Source: Lycorma delicatula
Taxonomy: Eukaryota > Arthropoda > Insecta > Hemiptera > Fulgoridae
Reading direction: 5' to 3'
DNA length: 64,000 bases
Assembly (NCBI RefSeq): GCF_047948215.1
Contig: NC_134456.1
Location: 77,924,515-77,988,514, forward strand
Within the stretch, counting starts at the first letter, position 1; every line of letters begins with the position of its first letter. The translations under genes and the position numbers were made by a program. This document shows positions 1-10,160 of this stretch, one piece after another. The notes beneath the pieces are model-generated. The model made no database searches. It saw nothing but the letters and a program-made list of their open reading frames with translations, and was not told where the DNA came from.

Positions 1-345
1 AGAAGTTTAATAACATATGCAGCTACTTTTGAAATCTCACTTTTAGTGTTAGCTTTCATTCGTCAAGTGTATGAGGATTGTTTTTAAAAACTACATTTTT
101 TAAATACCCGTGAAGGAAAAAACCTGCTGATCTAGGGAACTTGGAGGCAACAATCATTTTATCAAACGATGGCAAAAAAATTCCCGGAACATATCCAACG
201 TTTCATTAGCAGTATGACACGTTGAGTTATCCTGCTGGAACGGACATTCTCGTTTATGTAAATCTAACATGGCGATAAACTGTTCGATTAAGTTGTTAAT
301 AAACCACACCATCTACAGATTTGAAAAAAAATAAAGGCCCTATTA
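1..345 (-). pseudogene. C-terminal part of the DUF4817-type transposase
   Basis: Translation of the minus strand gives GPLFF, then with frame changes QQDNSTCHTANETLDMFREF and DFFLWGYLKNVVF-like text, then ANTKSEISKVAAYVIKLL at the window edge. These correspond to the second catalytic aspartate box, the PDLTP-D-FLWG box and the tail of this transposase class. The frame shifts at least twice, so it cannot make protein. It joins in sense to the part that ends at 1654, on the other side of the mariner. Confidence 0.7.
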
Positions 346-381
346 CGAGGGTAAGTCAATTATTATTTGCAATGTAGTTAT
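346..381 (+). repeat. mariner left terminal inverted repeat
   Basis: It begins CGAGGGTAAGTCAATTATTA immediately after the TA at 344-345. It is complementary to the right end at 1616-1651 along its whole length apart from three mismatches that I can count. This is the transposase-side (3') end of the element. Confidence 0.93.
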
Positions 382-575
382 AAATATTATTGCAATCCAA
401 ATAGGAAACTTACATGTACATCATTTTTCAACATAGTCCCCTTACAATTCAACGCACTTGGTCCATCATTGAACAAGCTTCCTGATTCCTTCATAAAAGA
501 AGGTTTTCGGTTGAGCTGCGAGCCAGGAATGCACCGCTTCTTTCACTGTTTCGTCCGAGGTGAATCGACGGCCCC

Positions 576-1491
576 TTAATGCATCTTTGAGTGAACGAAA
601 CAGTGATAGTCAGAAGGGGTAAGTTCAGGACTATTCGGAGGATGAGCCGGTACTTCAAAGTTGAGTTTCAGGAGCGTTTCAGTAGTGTAGGCAGCAGTAT
701 GTGGAAGGGCATGGTCGTGCAACAACACAACAACTTTCGACAGCAGTCCTCGGCGTTTGCTTCGAATTGCAGGCTTCAGCTTGGCAGTAAGCATCTCACT
801 GTAACGCGCACTGTTTATTGTCGTGCCCCTTTCCTCATAATGTTCCAGTACTGGGCCTTGTGAGTCCCAAAACACCGTAAGGATCAGTTTTCCTGCGGAT
901 GATTGGGTCTTGAACTTTTTTTTTTAGGCGAATTTGGATATTTCTATTCCATACTCTGCCGTTTACTCTCCGGCTCGTAATGATGGATCCATGTTTCGTC
1001 ACCAGTGATGATTCTGTGTAAGAAGATGACCCTTTCGTTACCATAGCGTTCAAAATGTTTTTGGCAGATGTCCAAGTGCGTTTGTTTAAGCGACTGTATG
1101 AGTTGTTTTGAGACTTATCTTACACAGACTTTATGAAACCCAAGTCTGTTATGGAAGATTTCGTAGGCAGAACGGTGATTGATTTGCAGAGGATGTGCCA
1201 CTTCATCAATAGTTACTCGTCTGTCTAAGAAAACCATCACGTGCACGCTCAATATTTTCCTCATTTGTGGCGGTATTTCGGTCGTCCGGCTCCTTCGTCG
1301 TGCGTAACACTTGTACAACCATTTTTGAATTTTTCAGCCCATTCGTAGACACGTATGCGGCAACACACTTTTCCCGTACTGTACCGAAACTCTTCGATGA
1401 ATTTTGGCCCCTGATATACCTTCCGACTACAAAAAACGAATCGCTGAACGTTGCTCTTCTTTGGTGCAAACAGAAAGCGGAGCAGCCATGA
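576..1491 (-). pseudogene. mariner transposase (DD34D), frameshifted
   Basis: The reading starts at 1491 with MAAPLSVCTKEEQRSAIRFL, the usual start of this insect mariner lineage, then runs into a stop. The paired helix-turn-helix follows (RRVTIDEVAHPLQINHRSAY, about 1225-1166). The first catalytic box reads TGDETWIHHYEPESKRQS when frames are followed (about 1000-950). The second lies in an open block 875-576 (VVLLHDHALPHTAA) and the third is PPNSPELTPSDYH. All three catalytic aspartates survive, but at least four frame changes and several stops separate them. The C-terminal tail continues in mixed frames to about 400. Predicted genes with such copies are often called SETMAR-like; no SET domain is present here. 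Confidence 0.9.
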
Positions 1492-1615
1492 TTAACGGCA
1501 GGTGAGCGATAATGGAACTAACCTAGCAGCATCAAACCTGCACAGACATTACAATAATTAAACCACGCATGCGTCATCTACGCAACACGAAAGTACTATC
1601 AACATAAACAAAAAT

Positions 1616-1651
1616 ATAACTACATTGCGGATAATAATTGGCTTACCCTCG
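1616..1651 (-). repeat. mariner right terminal inverted repeat
   Basis: Inverted partner of 346-381; its outer end is CTTACCCTCG followed by TA at 1652-1653. This is the 5' side of the transposase relic. Confidence 0.93.
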
Positions 1652-1653
1652 TA

Positions 1654-2298
1654 AATGACGCCGGGAGATCGCACACCAAACAGCAATTTCATCTAAATGT
1701 AATGGTCATTCATGAACACGTGAGGATTTTCAGCGTTTCATATTCGCAGTTTTGGTTGTTAATATAGCTAACCAGCGACTAGTCATCCATCCAGGTGGAT
1801 GGCTATCCAATAGTTGGCTGGCTAGTCGCCGAAAATAAACACGATCCAAAATTTCAATACCGATGTCATCAGCAAGAGAACGAAACCGACGACAACACTG
1901 TAAACGTTTTCCATGTTCTACATCCTTCAGTTCTTGAACGACACCGATGCGATAAGCGTGCAATTACAATTTTTCAGTAGTCCTGAAAGCTGAATTAGTA
2001 AAAGCCCAGCCTGTAAAGATATCTTTCTGAGCGATTATCTGGGGAAGCGAGTCAAACATTCTTTCACATCCTCCAGAACTTCTTATGTTAACAGTGATGG
2101 TCGACCTTTACTTTTCTGATCATCTAAGCTCTCGGTCTCACGAAATTTATTAATCAAACACGATATTGTCGACTTATTAGGAACTGAAAAATTGGGATAT
2201 TTTATCCGAAACTCGTCTTTCACTCGTTCATAAGATTTATACGCGCAATAAATTCGATAATAAACACGTTCGTCTTTGGAAAACCACATAGTTAACAC
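1654..2298 (-). pseudogene. N-terminal and middle part of the DUF4817-type transposase
   Basis: The minus strand starts at 2298 with an open run of 71 codons (MWFSKDERVYYRIYCAYKSY and following) typical of the DUF4817 helix-turn-helix, including NKSTISCLINKFRETESL. Further on, YRIGVVQELKDVEHGKRL and FRSLADDIGIEILDRVYF match the linker before the first catalytic aspartate, but the expected SDEAWFHL box is garbled. NPHVFMND and VWCAISRRH follow in two frames just before the mariner junction. At least three frame changes are present. Confidence 0.75.
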
Positions 2299-2683
2299 AA
2301 TAGAGATGAATTTTTACTGATGTAACGCTAGTGCATTAGAAGGACATTTCAGCTGTTACAAGCTGCTAACCTTGAGTACTGTATTGGCAATTGACATTTA
2401 GGGAGAAATAAAATTTACCTATTCGTGATTTCTACAGTTTTAATCTCAGGGTTGCGTCATTTTTGAAATACTCGTTACATTTCACTAAGATTTTTTATAA
2501 TGAATATTTGTAAAATGTTTAATATTTTATTATTAAAATTATTATTATTGTAATTAGCACAAATAAGCACATTTAGTGAAATTTTATGGGTTTGATTGTT
2601 TATTTTGGTAGTCGATATTGCATTGTCAAAAGTTAAAAAAAATATGTCTCCAAGAAAGAGAAGTAACCTTTCTTATTATTCAG

Positions 2684-2968
2684 TCTGCTAAAAGAATGAG
2701 AGTATGTCAGTTCTCTGAAAGAGCTGAAGTGTATAGTTCTCGATTACCTGCTGACCGAGAGTGCTACGCCCTGACTCCAGTTGTACCTTCGTCGATAACA
2801 GGAGCGTATCAGGGCTTCTATGTAAAGAACGAGAGAAACGTTGAAGGAAAGAGAGCTTATCAGGCTTTAATTGTTGTTTATCAGTATTATTTTCCCAATT
2901 ACGAGAATAATGAGGACAGCGGTGTCTGGCTAGATGAGAAGACCGAAGAAGCGAGCCCTTACCGGTTA
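2684..2968 (+). CDS. Candidate internal exon of an unknown host gene
   Basis: A 285-nt open block, phase 0 at both ends, starts after a good acceptor (CTTTCTTATTATTCAG, ending 2683) and ends at a donor TTA/GTAAGTAAT (2969). The 95 residues run SAKRMRVCQFSERAEVYSSR to EEASPYRL and are balanced, not low complexity. G+C is clearly higher than in the flanks. The frame opens upstream with an ATG at 2618 and closes at 3034, but the splice sites make an internal exon more natural. I do not recognise the protein, and no neighbouring exon is visible. It could instead be a fragment of an unrecognised transposon. No homology is claimed. Confidence 0.4.
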
Positions 2969-3745
2969 GTAAGTAATATAATTTTCATTGGAATTGTAAA
3001 ATCAGAAAAAATCTTTAGACCAAATACATCTTAAAAATTATAATCTATAATTCGACAGTGAATTCGTTTTATAACCCTTAAAGAAAAAAATAAGGTCTTA
3101 TAAGAAAAAAACATTTTTTTAGATATTAAGTAAAAAATATTAGTGGAAGTAATAATATTTGTTCTTTTAAGTAAAAAAGAAGTTGTCTTTTTAAAAGACG
3201 ATAGTTCCATTACCTAAACATCTATCATTTAGAGCTTTCTTAGTTTTTTAACTACTTATTTTTCCAATGTATTTGAAAATGAAAGTGTGATTTGTTCTGG
3301 TTACTCGATACATATTACTTTAAATAAAATTTAATATCTTTTTAACAATTTAAAAAAAGGTCCACATTTTAAATACTTGAAAAAATATTTTTAATAAATC
3401 TTTCTGAAATTGTTGTACAGCTTTTCTACTGGTACCACTGACGAAGGTGCTCCATAATACTTTTGAAAGCAAGTTCCATTTATAAAGATTTCGTTGGTTT
3501 GTTTATTTAATATTTTGAAATTTATCTTCATTTTCATGAACAAATGTACATCTCCACACATCCAGGCTTAAAACTATTTAAAAATATAACATGGATAATG
3601 TTAATTAAATATGAATTTTGCTTTACCTGTTTATATAATTGTATGGGCTAAACAAAAACCAGTGTTTTAGAACTAGTCAGCCCGTTATTGGATAAATATT
3701 TACGAATAATAAGCCTTAAAGTCTAATTAAAACTGTTCAATAGAA
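2969..3745. other. AT-rich stretch without recognised features
   Basis: Runs of A and T with no open frame, repeat unit or terminal repeat that I could recognise. If the block before it is an exon, this would be the start of its downstream intron. Confidence 0.5.
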
Positions 3746-3776
3746 GAAATACTATCAGCAATTCTTATCTGTCAGC

Positions 3777-3790
3777 AATTGAAATACTAT
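3777..3790 (+). repeat. Target-site duplication, left copy, of the R1-like element
   Basis: AATTGAAATACTAT abuts the first base of the retrotransposon and recurs exactly at 5016-5029 right after its A-rich tail. The first ten bases of a longer 22-bp match (3746-3767 with 5020-5041) show that the empty site already had a 35-bp local tandem repeat. Confidence 0.85.
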
Positions 3791-5015
3791 GGCTGACCAC
3801 TAATGGACTGAGGATGGCAGATGATAAAGTGAAGGTGGTTGTCATGACTGGAGACCGGAGATTGAGTCCTCTTCGGTTCCGGTTGAGTGAAACGTTTGTG
3901 TACCCCAGCCCGGCGGCGAAGTATCTGGGGATTTGGATGGATAGGCACAGGCCCTTCTCCATATATGTTGAGGAAACTGTGAGAAAGGGTGAACGGGTTG
4001 TCCAAGTCCTGACAAGGTTGATGAGTAATATGGGTGGCCCAGGACGGAGAAGAGGAGGCTACTGTCCAGTGTATACTCTTCAGTAATGCTCTATGGGGCG
4101 TCTGTATGGGTTGGTGTTTTTGATAGGGCTCGCAACAGAAGGAGGTTGTTGAGTCAACAACGACGGTTCAATCTGCGGGTTATCGCAAGGTAGAAGCAGC
4201 GTCAGTCATAGCTAGTGTGCCACCGATTGATCTGCAGGCCAGGATGAAACATTCTATTGCTGCTTAGAGTGACAGGAAAGTGGCTGTCGATGAGATGTTC
4301 AGAGCTTGGAACGACAGGTGGAATGTGGCGGAAACTGGAAGGTGGATACACCGGCTCATCACTGACGTCAGGAGCTGGGTAGAGCGGAAACACGGTTATA
4401 CAAATTATGAGCTAACCCAGTTTCTATCAGGGCACGGGTGCTTTCAAGATTACCTGTACCGTATGAGTAGGAGTACCACAAGACGCTGCTATGATTGTGG
4501 GGAGCAGGATACGGAGGAACACGTAGTGTTTTCATGCATGAGGTGGAGAGAATTGAGTGCTGCCATGATGAGTCACGGCCAGTAAATGTGGATAATATCA
4601 TAAGTGTGATGTTGGGTGACAGAGATCTTGGACGAGAGTAACGACTGCTGTGTCAGCCATAATTAGAAACAAGGCAGCAGAGGAGAGTGGCAGGCAGACT
4701 GGAAGAATGCAGTTGACCTGTGGCGGAGAGACTAATGCCGGACGGTTATGGGCGGCCAGCCTTATGGGGTGGGCGGCGGGGACTCTTCAGAGACATCGTT
4801 CGCCGATGATACCCTGGTGACGTCGCTTTGGCTATTCTAATTCGGTGACAGGAGCGCCCTGGTGGTTGCGCAGGGACTGTGTACACACCGTGTGGATTAG
4901 GTCTGTCCCCTACATTACTAGAGGGAGATTTTTTAGCGGATGAGAGCCCTGCACTTGCCGTCAGAGCGGGCCTTGCGGCGGCTGGCAGAGCATTTTCTTC
5001 CTCATATGGAAAAAA
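3791..5015 (+). mobile_element. 5'-truncated R1-like non-LTR retrotransposon
   Basis: A GC-richer block of 1225 bp carries the 3' part of a reverse-transcriptase ORF and ends in an A-run (from GGAAAAAAA, about 5009). It is flanked by 14-bp direct repeats at 3777-3790 and 5016-5029. Truncation at the 5' end, an A-rich tail and a variable-length duplication are the standard products of target-primed reverse transcription. Confidence 0.88.
3793..4750 (+). pseudogene. C-terminal region of an R1-like reverse transcriptase, broken
   Basis: From 3793 the frame reads WLTTNGLRMADDKVKVVVMT, then AAKYLGIWMDRH (the YLG box after the catalytic palm), up to a frame change near 4050. The sense resumes as YSVMLYGASVWVGVFDRARN, breaks again, and continues openly from 4280 to 4585 (VAVDEMFRAWNDRWNVAETG onward). 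A CCHC-type zinc knuckle CYDCGEQDTEEHVVFSC is present at about 4489-4539, as in the C-terminus of R1/I-type ORF2 proteins. The FADD box and endonuclease are absent because of the truncation. Frame changes and an internal stop (about 4265) rule out function. Confidence 0.85.
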
Positions 5016-5029
5016 AATTGAAATACTAT
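5016..5029 (+). repeat. Target-site duplication, right copy, of the R1-like element
   Basis: Exact copy of 3777-3790, placed directly after the A-rich tail of the retrotransposon. Confidence 0.85.
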
Positions 5030-6148
5030 CAGCAATTCTTAAGATTTAATTTTAATTCATCACAAGTCTTAGATAAGGATTGTATCTTAATCTTACGTAG
5101 ATGTACATTAAAACGTATGCAGATTTTTAAATTCTTTAACAGTTAGAAATTTCAAGTTAATTAAATAAAAAGATAAATGAAATATATCAACGATATAAGA
5201 ATTTAAACGTTGTCTTTTTCCATGAAACTTAGTTTTTTATTTAATTTAAATTTGTTTAATAAAGAAAGTTATAGAAAAAGATTAAAAAACTTAATTTTAT
5301 TGGTTAACATTAATATCAGATAAAGGAAGTTTGTTAAAAAGATTTAACTTGAAGTAAAGATAACGTGTTATTATTTTTAATTTTCTTTTAACCGGGTCTT
5401 TTATATAGTAGCATAACAATTTTTCCACGTACTTTGCATTATATGAATAAATTTTAAGATGATGAACATTTTATCAACTTATATTTATACAAAAATTCTG
5501 AAATAAAATTACTTTAAAAAAAATAAATTTTTTTACCTTTATTTCTGAAATAATATTTTCTATGATATTTTATTGTTAAAACATTTATTTTTGGAAACAA
5601 ACTTAAAAATAACACTAATGAAAAAAAAAAGTTGATAATAATATTCATTGTGATGATAATTGAACACGGTTAAATTGAAATAATGAGGATTTGCTTTAAC
5701 TAAAATTATCTAGAAAAACTTTAATAAAGAATACCAATAATTTGTTTAATTGATTTCAACAAAAGAAGCTTTAAGCTTTCAATAAAGAAGCTTTATTTTC
5801 GACATATGTATTTAAAAAAAATTAATAAAGCTATGGCTTGATTATATAATTTACAAAAAGAATGGCTCAGAAATCAAAATCAGTCTATGATTTTTAGTAT
5901 TCTAAAAAGTATTCTAATTTTCTTGAAGAGAAGGATTTATTTTAAATAAAAATTCGATTTTTAAAGTTAAAAATCTAATATAAATGTTAAAATATAAATA
6001 CTTAATTAAATATAAAATTATTTACATTATTAAAAAATAATATACATAAAAATAAAAAAGGTTAATATAGAATTACTTATTTGATTTTATTTAAATCTTA
6101 GAATTTTAATTTTGGAAGTCAAGACCCCCTTAACAAATTTAAACATAT
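5030..6148. other. AT-rich stretch without recognised features
   Basis: Very AT-rich, with many A/T homopolymers and no coding-like frame, tRNA or terminal repeats that I could see. Confidence 0.5.
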
Positions 6149-6156
6149 CTAAAATT

Positions 6157-6642
6157 GGTACTTACGTATTAACGCCACCGCAGCTACAGCTTTATTTAAA
6201 AATAAAGTAGTCAATCGGATTTCGGTTGAAAATGGGCCGATATAGAGTTTAACATAGATTCAAAACAGTCTCTTTCTTAATTTTAATAAATTATTATTTA
6301 TATTTATTTATTTTATAAATATAATTTAACCAAACTTAACCTACGGTCGCTTCGCTCGCTAACCTTGACTAATTAACAGGAGTGTTTTGATTATAATGCA
6401 ATAATAAATAATTGCATTAATTACTGAATTTATTAAATAAATACTCAAAAAATTACGGTGTTAATTAGTCAAGGTTAGCGAGCGTAGGTTAAGTTTGGTT
6501 AAATTATATTTATAAAATAAATAAATATAAATAACCATTTATTATAATTAATAAAGAGACTGTTCATTTTCCATCGAAATCCGATTGACTACTTTGTTTT
6601 TAAATAAAGCTGTAGCTGCGGTGGCGTTAATACGTAAGTACC
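6157..6642. mobile_element. Foldback MITE, nearly full palindrome, 8-bp target duplication
   Basis: The outer ends GGTACTTACGTATTAACGCC (6157) and its reverse complement (ending 6642) begin arms that stay complementary for about 200 bp each, including the AACCTACG…CGCTCGCTAACC stretch near the centre. An 8-bp direct repeat, CTAAAATT, flanks it at 6149-6156 and 6643-6650. There is no ORF. An 8-bp duplication is known for hAT, P and Merlin elements; the GG-initial end would fit Merlin, but this is not settled. The left arm carries about 30 extra bases relative to the right. Confidence 0.88.
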
Positions 6643-6794
6643 CTAAAATTTTTAATATTAGTAAACTAACATCACAATTTCTAACAATATGTTTTCATGA
6701 ATGCTTGAAAATTTCCATGTAGGGGGTATTTTTTAATGAATAAAATATTTACTAAAATTGATTATAAATTCAATTTTTTCGATTTTTTGTTTTC

Positions 6795-7445
6795 ACGTCT
6801 AGACAGCTAAGGTATGAAGGGAACGGAAGGTAAGGTAGCTCTAGAAGGGAAAGTATATCCAATTTGGCTATATGCGGTTTTCAGCGGATCTTCACGTTTT
6901 GGCACCCTATGAACACAAGAAAGCCAAAAACTGGATAGAAATTTTCCGGGTGTTCGTATGTACATGTGTGTGTTTGGTGTCGCACTTTAAATTACCTTAA
7001 ATTTCCGGAACTACTGAACCGATTTTGACCAAATTTGGTCATATTACTTCTATATATTGGGGCACTGGTGACACAATTTTCAACTTCTAAGGTCAAGAGG
7101 GTTAGGTTTTAGAGCAAAGTCACCCTCAGTATCTCGAGGTTTCGCCTGATTAAGGTCTTATTTTTCTTTGGCGCATTTGTTAGCAATCAAAATATAATAT
7201 TTGCAAAGAAATTTAGAAAAATCGCACCCTCACCCAGAAAAACTCCAAATAAACTAGTAGCTAAGTGGGTATACTAAGAGGGGGATTAGTAACCCCTCTT
7301 ATCACAAGGAGCGCTGGTGTAGCGCTGACATACAGTTGTTACATTTAAATAAAATGATAAATATTTCAAATTAAGTTGTGCGTTAGCCGTGCATCAAAAC
7401 AAGCCGCGTGACAGGAATTTCCTACAACTGTGTTAGTTTTTTGTT
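6795..7445 (+). repeat. Interspersed repeat family D, copy 1
   Basis: This matches, in reverse orientation, the copy at 22235-23165. Shared landmarks include AGCTCTA…AAGGGGAA, a GGATAGAAATTTTCC block, an ACCGATTTTGACCAAA block, CCCTCAGTATCTCGAGATTT-like text and CGCGTGAC near the end. No ORF is conserved. Similar noncoding text is often found in 3' parts of insect mobile elements; the class is unknown. Confidence 0.7.
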
Positions 7446-9260
7446 AATTTGGGAACTTTCCATTAAATTATTTTAGCGACTTTATTGTTTAAAAAATTAC
7501 ATTTTTAGTATTAGAAGTCTGAAATTGCGAAAAACTACTTTTTTTTAATTTTGAGGGCTCCATATTCAAATAAATAATACATATTTATTAAAAATCTTGG
7601 ATAATTTTTAATCTTGATAAAAAACCAAGATGCTTTATAAGAAAAACGTTTTCTAAAATGCCTCAGTAGAGATTTTAAATTTTATTTCGGTCAAAACACC
7701 ATCATCCATTTTTCCAATTTTTCTCAAAAATTTAATACATTCTTTTCCTCGGAAGGTAGTACCTGTGTACCAAGTTAGAAAAAAATCGGTCAACGGAGTC
7801 CAGAGTTGTAAGGCCAAATATAGGCCAACATACGCGTACGTAAATTTATTTATTTGTACATAACCACAAATATATATATCAGAAAAATAATTTTTGACTT
7901 GGGTGAATTGGAATAAACAATTTTTTTCGCAGATTATTTACAATTTATTTAAATCTAATTTCTTTTTGTTAATTTTTTTAAATGTCTCTTAAAAAAATAG
8001 AAATTAAAAAGACTAATTTTTTAATATTTTTTTTTTTTAGCGATCCATATATTTTTCCATTGTAGCTGTAGATGCAATAGAAACATATACTTTTATAGCC
8101 GGGAAAGTAAAACAATATTATAAAATATTTTCGCTTTCCAAAAATCCTTACTTCGCTCTCAGTAGCAGACTCTTTACACCATGTTTCTGCATAACTCTTC
8201 CTAAATTTACAGAACTTCTTTTTCGATCATCTTTTTTTGTAGACCTATTAGCTTTAAATAAAAAAAGACTAATAAAACAAAGCCATTTGAAATAAGATTA
8301 TCCTAAAAATAATTTCTCTAAATATTTCTAAACTTGGAAGTCGATTCTTATTTAAATCGGTTCGAGGCTCAATCAATTTTTATTAAATAGCTGGTGGTGA
8401 TTTTAAATTCTGTGCCGATTTTTGATACTCGAAATTTGTAAGAATTAAATTTTTCTTTAACGTCGGTTTTTATTTTTATAAGTTTATTTTTAAAGATTTG
8501 TATTTATAAAAATTACGTCGTAACGTAAAAAGAATAGAGCAACATAACATAGAGGAATACACATAAATGTAAAATACATATTCATTTTACCATCTTTGCG
8601 AGTAAATTTATGTAACAGGATATTCAACACGCAGTTAAGTTTATACAGTGTAGGCTCAGTTCTACATCATCGTGTTTGTGGTCTCAGGAGGCTCCTTATT
8701 TGTAGTTAAGAGTAAAGGTAAATAAAGACAAAGTCCTCTTTAACCTAAAATATAGAATATCTCAACATAAATATTATGCGCAAATGGTTTGTTTGTTCTA
8801 GATTTTGAAGGCAGGCAAAGAAGCATTTCATTAATTTAATAAATAAATAAAAAAAAAAAAAAAAAAAAAAAATTCATATACCGTCTCTTTAGTAATATGT
8901 ATTTCCAATATACTTCAGAGTGCATTCAATTTCTATAACTAAAATAAATCTATAAATATTTAATACTACTTTTATATAAAAATAACTCTTATTATATATA
9001 TATATATACATATATGTATGTATACATGCCTTATATTTTTATAAGCGTGCTTACACCAACGCTCCCTCATCCCTTCATGCACATGTTATCTATTTAAGTT
9101 ATTTATTTAAATAAATTTCACTGTATCAAAAAAAAAGAAAAATCGGAATAAAATCTATATTAATATTATGTGCTATAGCAATATTATAAAGTCTGGAATT
9201 TTTTCGTTTTACGCATCCCACTTTTTTCGCATAAAAGTTATTAATCTTTTATAATAATTG
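7446..9260. other. AT-rich stretch with a long A-run and TA microsatellite
   Basis: No gene recognised. It contains an A-run at about 8848-8871 preceded by TAAATAAATAA, which could be an old retroposon tail, and a short TA/TATG microsatellite at about 8993-9025. Other parts are anonymous. Confidence 0.45.
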
Positions 9261-9474
9261 TTGAATAAAACATTAAAGAAACACACTAACCTGCTGCTTT
9301 ATACCAGCGATTTTAAACATATTAATATGTATTTCAAATTAACGTAATGGTTAAGGTTAGCGAGCAAAGTGAGCGTACATTAATTAAGTGAAGCAATAAC
9401 GGATTGGAAAATGAACATAAGGGAGGTGTGTGTGCTGATTATTTATTAAAACACCCAAAAAAGGTGCAGGAATG

Positions 9475-9749
9475 ACAATAGAAACAGAAGGTCTCATTTT
9501 CAAAAAGGAAGTATAATAAATTCAGAATTCTTCTAAATCATATGGTATTTGGAGGTATGTATAGAGAAATTATAAATATAATGTAACCAAACTTAACCTA
9601 CGTTCGCTATGCGAATGAATTTATTACAGTGTTTGAAAATTTCTCATTATCGAAACGAATTGTTAAATGTATTATCAACTGGATGAAACATCAACACAAA
9701 TCATGAATGAAGAAAGACAATTCTTAGATGATAAATTTTCTGGTAAATG
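9475..9749 (+). repeat. Tandem duplication, copy 1 (275 bp)
   Basis: Identical base for base, as far as I can compare by eye, to 9759-10033; the two copies are separated by 9 bp. It covers the AACCTACGTTCGCTATGCGAA stretch and the start of a transposase relic. Confidence 0.92.
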
Positions 9750-10160
9750 AACAGGTAAACAATAGAAACAGAAGGTCTCATTTTCAAAAAGGAAGTATAA
9801 TAAATTCAGAATTCTTCTAAATCATATGGTATTTGGAGGTATGTATAGAGAAATTATAAATATAATGTAACCAAACTTAACCTACGTTCGCTATGCGAAT
9901 GAATTTATTACAGTGTTTGAAAATTTCTCATTATCGAAACGAATTGTTAAATGTATTATCAACTGGATGAAACATCAACACAAATCATGAATGAAGAAAG
10001 ACAATTCTTAGATGATAAATTTTCTGGTAAATGGATCCGACTCAGAAGGCCAGTAAATCGGCCATCTAGATCATCGGACCTTACTCCCTTAGATTATTGT
10101 TTGTGGAAATGAATGAAATGCGACGCATTCAAGCAAATATCACACACATATGATATTTGA
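9640..10160 (+). pseudogene. Transposase relic (DDE, DUF4817-like lineage), tandemly duplicated
   Basis: In the second copy the plus strand reads EERQFLDDKFSGKWIRLRRP, then VNRPSRSSDLTPLDYCLW followed by a stop. This corresponds to the region around the third catalytic aspartate (PPRSPDLTPLDFFLWG) of insect Tc1/mariner-type transposases. Only this small part is recognisable; the catalytic core before it is lost. The first copy stops before the PSRSSDLTP part because the duplication unit ends there. Confidence 0.65.
9759..10033 (+). repeat. Tandem duplication, copy 2 (275 bp)
   Basis: Offset of 284 bp from copy 1. The short GGTAAATG/AACAGGTAAAC junction shows microhomology. Complete identity in neutral DNA means either a recent duplication or an assembly artefact. 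Confidence 0.92.

Larger units (their letters stand above)
346..1651 (-). mobile_element. mariner transposon, inactive, with both TIRs and TA duplication
   Basis: The element is 1306 bp, a normal mariner length. The 36-bp ends at 346-381 and 1616-1651 are inverted copies with only a few differences, and TA dinucleotides (344-345 and 1652-1653) flank it. The transposase relic is on the minus strand. It sits inside the DUF4817-type transposon between codons that are adjacent in that family (…CAISRRH / GPLFF…), so it is the younger of the two. Confidence 0.93.
1..2320 (-). mobile_element. Decayed DUF4817-type (Tc1/mariner superfamily) transposon, split by a mariner
   Basis: Minus-strand pieces read in order as one insect DDE transposase: an N-terminal helix-turn-helix at 2298-2083, a middle part at about 2080-1655, then, after the mariner at 346-1651, the C-terminal part at 345-1. 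The C-terminal part runs through the left edge of the window, so that end and its terminal repeat are missing. Several frameshifts and stops make it inactive. The right end beyond 2298 is not clearly defined; no terminal repeat was recognised there. The family assignment rests on remembered motifs such as a WCAISRRH stretch and a QQDN-like box. Confidence 0.75.

Noticed and set aside
367..863. Plus-strand open frames of 70 and 90 codons
   Set aside because: They lie antisense to the mariner transposase, whose motifs read clearly on the minus strand.
346..1651. A SETMAR-like host gene
   Set aside because: No SET domain; only a broken mariner transposase with its own terminal repeats.
1790..1835. 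A small foldback insertion (GCGACTAG … CTAGTCGC) in the DUF4817-type relic
   Set aside because: The arms are only eight bases and the family residues on both sides are too garbled to show that anything was inserted.
1795..1980. 61-codon plus-strand frame
   Set aside because: Antisense shadow of the DUF4817-type transposase; no motif of its own.
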